Origin: Amaurobius ferox | Lineage: Eukaryota; Arthropoda; Arachnida; Araneae; Amaurobiidae | DNA length: 64,000 bases | Reading direction: 5' to 3' | Assembly (NCBI GenBank): GCA_951213105.1 | Contig: OX578138.1 | Location: forward strand, 68,504,537-68,568,536 | In this document: positions 60,039 to 64,000 of the stretch, piece after piece | Position numbering within the stretch: position 1 is the first letter of the stretch | Layout of the letters: every line of letters begins with the position of its first letter | The notes under the pieces: generated by a model | The model's input: the letters and a program-made list of their open reading frames with translations, nothing else | The model's database searches: none | What the model was told of the DNA's origin: nothing | Translations under genes and position numbers: made by a program

Positions 60039-60699
60039 AAAGTAACGCTTCGCAGATGATAATATACTGAATATTTCAAAAATGAAGCTGGAATGTTCTT
60101 GAACGCCTGTAATTGCGGCTTTTTTGATAGTTTGCCGAAATTATCAACAAATTTGCTGAAAAAGATGAGCAAATGTTACAAAATGTTTTACAGTGTGTGA
60201 GGGCAGAACATATAGAGACATTCCCTATTCCTCTGATAATATAGGGAAGCCGTGAAGTACTATTTTGGGAGGGGGGGGGGATAACGTCGACCGCTGGCAG
60301 CCCAATTGGGGTCCCCTCTGATGCAAAGTTCTTATAGACTTTCTAATGAAAATGAATAGTTTTTACAGCAATGTTTTAAAGAGAAAAGAACGCAGCTGGC
60401 TCAAAATTTTGGAAGATGCTTTACTGCACAATCTCAATTATTAAGTGATCCTATACAGAAATAGATGGCGAATGGAAGTTGTATTCACACATGAAAGCGG
60501 CCATAAATTAGAATATTTTCGAATGCCTAAACTCAGATTATTATAAAATAAATATTTACTACGTATTAGTACTTACGGAACACAAATTATGTCAGAGATA
60601 GTAAACCAATAAGTGAGATTACTTTACGCTGTAACCAGATCTGTAGGGAACGTACAGATTATTTTCCTCGGAAGTATGTCCACTTCTACGATAAAAGCT
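58691..60699. other. Unassigned, with palindrome and (TA)n
   Basis: 59030-59230 is a diverged relative of 57530-57740. A perfect 36-bp palindrome sits at 59369-59404 (TAGTTATGATAATATATA and its inverse). (TA)n at 60006-60032. A G-run at 60271-60280. The 105-codon frame at 59632-59949 has no known domain. Confidence 0.4.
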
Positions 60700-61200
60700 T
60701 GCAATGTCGCCCCAGTAGCTCAACGGTAGATCGTTGGCTCTACCGTTCGGAGATCTAAGGTTCGATTTCAAAAGTTCTAAGGGCAGCAGAGTTCTTTACA
60801 ATGGCGCCCGTAAAAATCAACCCTGTACGTTAGTGTAAAGATGTCTGAAATCTGGTAGTGACCCTAGTACGACCAGTACGGATTCAGTGGACTCTGGAAG
60901 ATTAAACGTCGATTTCATATTGGGAGGATAAAGGCCATGCAGGATACTAATACTAATCTGGGTAAAAATAGTAGTATCAGGAGGCTAAACTGAAGTAAAA
61001 ATAGCAGGAGGTGGTTATACAGATTGTAAGTTGCTCGCCAATCTGACATTAGAGGGTGGAGAATGCAGAGTCCCCTTCGATAAGAGCTTGCAATGTCGTT
61101 CCAGTAGCTCAACAGTAGAGCATTGGCTGGCCAGTTGGGAGATCCAGGGTTGGATTACCGGTTGGGGCAGCAAGGCTCTTTACAGGTATCATGATACGAA
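60700..61200 (+). mobile_element. Tandem tRNA-like SINE units, family G (copy 3)
   Basis: Two tRNA-like heads 388 bp apart. The first, from about 60709, has A box 'tagctcaacggtagatcg' and B box 'ggttcgattt'. The second, from about 61097, has A box 'tagctcaacagtagagca' and B box 'ggttggatt'. At the first, 'gccccag' near 60711 can pair with 'ctaagggc'-like sequence only in part; at the second, the 3' 'ttggggca' is a clear acceptor-stem half. Between the heads lies the body ('gtgaccctagtacgaccag', 'gcaggaggtgg', 'ggagaatgcagagtcc'). Confidence 0.7.
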
Positions 61201-61593
61201 CTTAATTAATTCATGTCATGTCTTTCTTACGTGGATATATAGAAATGGTGTTTTTGGTGATACACTGTAAAAATATGCACCCACCTTTATTCTATTATGA
61301 AGAACTAACACCAGCTGTCAGCAAAGGTGAAGAATTTTTTTCTTGTGGAAGAAACAATATTTCGGAATATGACTTGCCGATTTTGGATTAGACCGGATTG
61401 GATTATTTTTTGTTCTCTACATTTTCTTATAAACACTGATTAGTTCACTATAAAATTAGATTCCAAACCAAACACAATAAAAAATAAAATACTTAAAAAT
61501 AAACTTAAGCACACTAATAATTTTATCAACATAATTTTATTACCTGTATGTAATTTTTATAACTATTAAATTTTTACAACATGAACCAATCTA
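61201..61593. other. Unassigned sequence
   Basis: AT-rich; nothing recognised. Confidence 0.35.
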
Positions 61594-62448
61594 CAGGGTG
61601 TCCCAAAAAGATTGAAACGCGCTTTAATTACCTGCTGAATATAAGTGGGAAATGTAAATTGCAAAAATGTTGAAAGTAAGGTAGGAAATAAGACTACGTT
61701 AATGAAATAGTCCTCCCATTAATTTTCAAAAAGTTACACTTTTTAAATTTTTACACTACCCGCTTAGACAAATTTGGTCAATCAGAAAAATTTTAATTTT
61801 AATACAACAAGTTCATTAAGAAAAACCGCATATCTTTAAAATTGGGCGAGTTATATTTAATTGAAAATTGAACAATGTGAATGGAAACCATATATCAAAT
61901 TAGAAATGCAAATTTGTGACATATCACAAAAAGATAAAACTGTATGATAATACATAGGATGCCCAACCGCGTAGTGAGTACCACTGCTTTATATGATCTC
62001 TGTCTGTATAATGCTTTATTTAGATGCATTTATGATAAACAATTTTGACACATATTAACGTATTTTTGATCTACACAATTTCCCTCGTCAATTTGTTTAT
62101 GATCAATATTTTCACTGATGAAACAGCCTTTCACATGGTACGGAAAAGTGGCATAAGTCAGATTTTTTCCTTTATCACAATTCAGTTGATTTTAAAGATG
62201 TAGATATGCGGGGTTTTTTAATGATCTTGTTGCATTAAAAATAAAAAAAAATACTGATTGACCCAATTTGTCTATGGGGGTCGTATAAAAACTTAAAAAG
62301 TGTAACTTTTTGAAAATTAATTTGAGGACTATTTCATTAACGTAGTCTTATTTCCTACCTTTCTTTCAACATTTTTGCAATTTACATTGCCCACATAACT
62401 CCAACAGATAAAGAATTAAAGCACGTTTCAATCTTTTTGGACACCCTG
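61594..62448 (+). mobile_element. Long-TIR mariner-type element, family D (intact ends)
   Basis: 855 bp. Left CAGGGTGTCCCAAAAAG, right its inverse (TTTTTGGACACCCTG), each flanked by TA. The inverted arms extend about 240 bp inward ('gattgaaacgcg', 'gtaggaaataagactacgtt', 'aatttggtcaatcag'). The middle has no ORF. The TA target and CAGGG ends place it with non-autonomous Tc1/mariner elements. Confidence 0.9.
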
Positions 62449-62998
62449 TATAGTTTTTTTTTTTATACATTGATCGCAGACCATCGCTACAACAATATAG
62501 GGTATTCCCGTTTTATGCGAAGCCAGTGAAAACATATTGAAAATACGTAATAGTATTAGTAAGAAAGAAAACTGTTTACATGGAAATGAGGCGGTTTGTG
62601 TCATATCAGAAACAAATTCTACGCCAGGAATGGCAGGTATGAGTAAGAATGATAAACGTTGCTGAGGTTTCTTTGAGGGAATTTTCCCAAAATAATTTCC
62701 TTTTATCTCGGGTGCTTCGGGATACGGAAAACATGAGATTATATTGCAAATCCGCTTTTAGTACATTCTTTGGGAATAGAAATCGAAACTCTTATCTCCA
62801 TGCATACCATTGGTCTAAACATCTAATATTTACAGTAAGTAAATATACGGAATTTTATATTTTCTTGTTCTTTTCTCCTAAAGCAGGAAGATCGCTTTGA
62901 TTTTCATTTTCGTTTTATGATGCTTAGTTATAAACATATTTTTCCAGGTGGTTAATTTCACATTATCCTAGTCGTCATCAAAATAATCCCCAACTTTT
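62449..62998. other. Unassigned sequence
   Basis: Frame 62649-62900 (83 codons) is followed in part by GTAAGT at 62834, but no domain or acceptor supports an exon. Confidence 0.3.
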
Positions 62999-63124
62999 TA
63001 TTTTCCTTATATACATAATGTATAAGGAAAGTATTATGACGGGGTCGAAAATTCGAAATCGAGTTTTCGACGGGAGAGCACGTTTCAAGCATCCCTGACC
63101 ACGAATCAAACATTTTTGAAGTGA

Positions 63125-63157
<33 letters not shown>

Positions 63158-63921
63158 CAGTGAAACTGTGGAGACGATAACTGACGAACGAATGGACCGA
63201 TTCGAGCCAAATTTGGTACAAAAATCACAATCCGTAAACACGGAAGCCTATTGTTTTTATACGCAATCGAATGTTCAGAACCCCCTACATTTTCGAGGGA
63301 AATTTTGAAAAAATCGTCAAAAAATCAAAACCACTAATAAAGATACGCAAATAAACATTTCTTATGCAATTTTTCATTAAAAAACGATTGACATAAATTT
63401 TAGAACGCTAACATGAACCGTTCTCGAGATATTGCACATTTTTCAAAAAAATTATCAAAAAGTCATATAAAATAAAAACAAAAACATTGCCTATTAAGAA
63501 ACATGTTCACTTTTCATATGTAATATCATGCGATAAATTGGGTGACATTATTATCGTGGATCTAGCTCGTTCAATTCATGAAAAAAGATACTTTGTGGAA
63601 TACTCTTGTATTTGAACGCCAATAGTCATTTATCTGCTGTAAGAATAACTTATTTCTCCGTTCATAACGCTTGGCGAGATTTTGGTGACGAATTTAGTGG
63701 AATGTTGCCAACTTTGCGACTTTTTGAAATGTTGCCAAATTAACGAAAATCTCGCTAAATGGATAAAAATGACGCTAAATCAATGAAAATGACTAATTGT
63801 CGAAAATTTAATATCTTGGAAAAAATAATAGTATCTACTATAAGAAAAATTAATTTTTTTACTGTAAAAGTAGTAAATTCATTACATTAGATAAGGAAAG
63901 TCATGCGTTGCCCAGATCAGA
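62999..63921 (-). mobile_element. Helitron-like family A (A4)
   Basis: About 923 bp. 3' hairpin 63001-63032, (GT)n at 63128-63158, 5' end (TCTGATCTGGGCAACGC on the minus strand) at 63921. Frames of His/Thr through the GT tract are by-products. Confidence 0.85.
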
Positions 63922-64000
63922 TATTTTGTTATTGGAAATAGGTTTACAAACTTTATTGAAATATTTATATCACCCATAATTTGAATGATACCAGATGTGA

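Overview
This window looks like gene-poor, AT-rich nuclear DNA from an animal, probably an arthropod. The pointers are Ty3/gypsy and Tc1/mariner remnants of arthropod type, Helitron-like short elements with internal GT/GTCT microsatellites, tRNA-derived SINEs and a 5S rRNA-derived SINE head. A chelicerate is plausible but is only a guess. I found no convincing host protein-coding gene. Nearly all of the sequence I could explain is mobile DNA, much of it nested or tandemly duplicated.

Layout. 1-6 kb: Helitron-like elements of two families (here 'A' and 'B'), then a degenerate array of roughly 157-bp repeats. 7-10.5 kb: a gypsy LTR fragment, a fold-back element around (TA)n, and a deleted mariner. 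11-12.6 kb: tRNA-derived SINE units. 13.3-15 kb: a long-TIR mariner-type element ('D') interrupted by family B. 17.6-19.1 kb: a broken Tc1-like element (DD34E). 20-21 kb: two tRNA-headed SINEs. 22.3-28.1 kb: one D element carrying several later insertions (three family 'E' copies and one family B copy), itself sitting inside a TA microsatellite. 28.2-29.6 kb: the only long ORF, a 448-codon reverse transcriptase. Its 3' flank was hit by a SINE whose head is a nearly full-length 5S rRNA sequence followed by a tRNA-like piece. 32-34.5 kb: more B and A copies. 36 kb: a SINE with a class II (Ser/Leu-like) tRNA head and a clean target-site duplication. 37-43.4 kb: minisatellite, an 899-bp tandem duplication, a CCAATATTGG-rich MITE, a mariner remnant and another tandem array. 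44-45.9 kb: a wrecked gypsy element (gag-like coil, integrase, 3' LTR). 46.8-54.4 kb: further E copies and two truncated SINE tails in one target site. 55-64 kb: A and B copies, a tandem duplication with a B copy inside it, tandem tRNA-like SINE units and an intact-ended D element.

How it fits together. Families A and B share their outer ends (5' TCTGATGTGGGCAGC, 3' hairpin ending in GTAA) and carry subterminal inverted repeats (ACTTTCC...). This is the layout described for Helentron-derived non-autonomous elements (HINE/DINE type). Several insertions have an uninterrupted relative elsewhere in the window, so element borders can be read directly. No Rep/helicase, LINE endonuclease or intact transposase is present, so the non-autonomous families must have been mobilised from elsewhere. 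Family letters are labels made up for this report.
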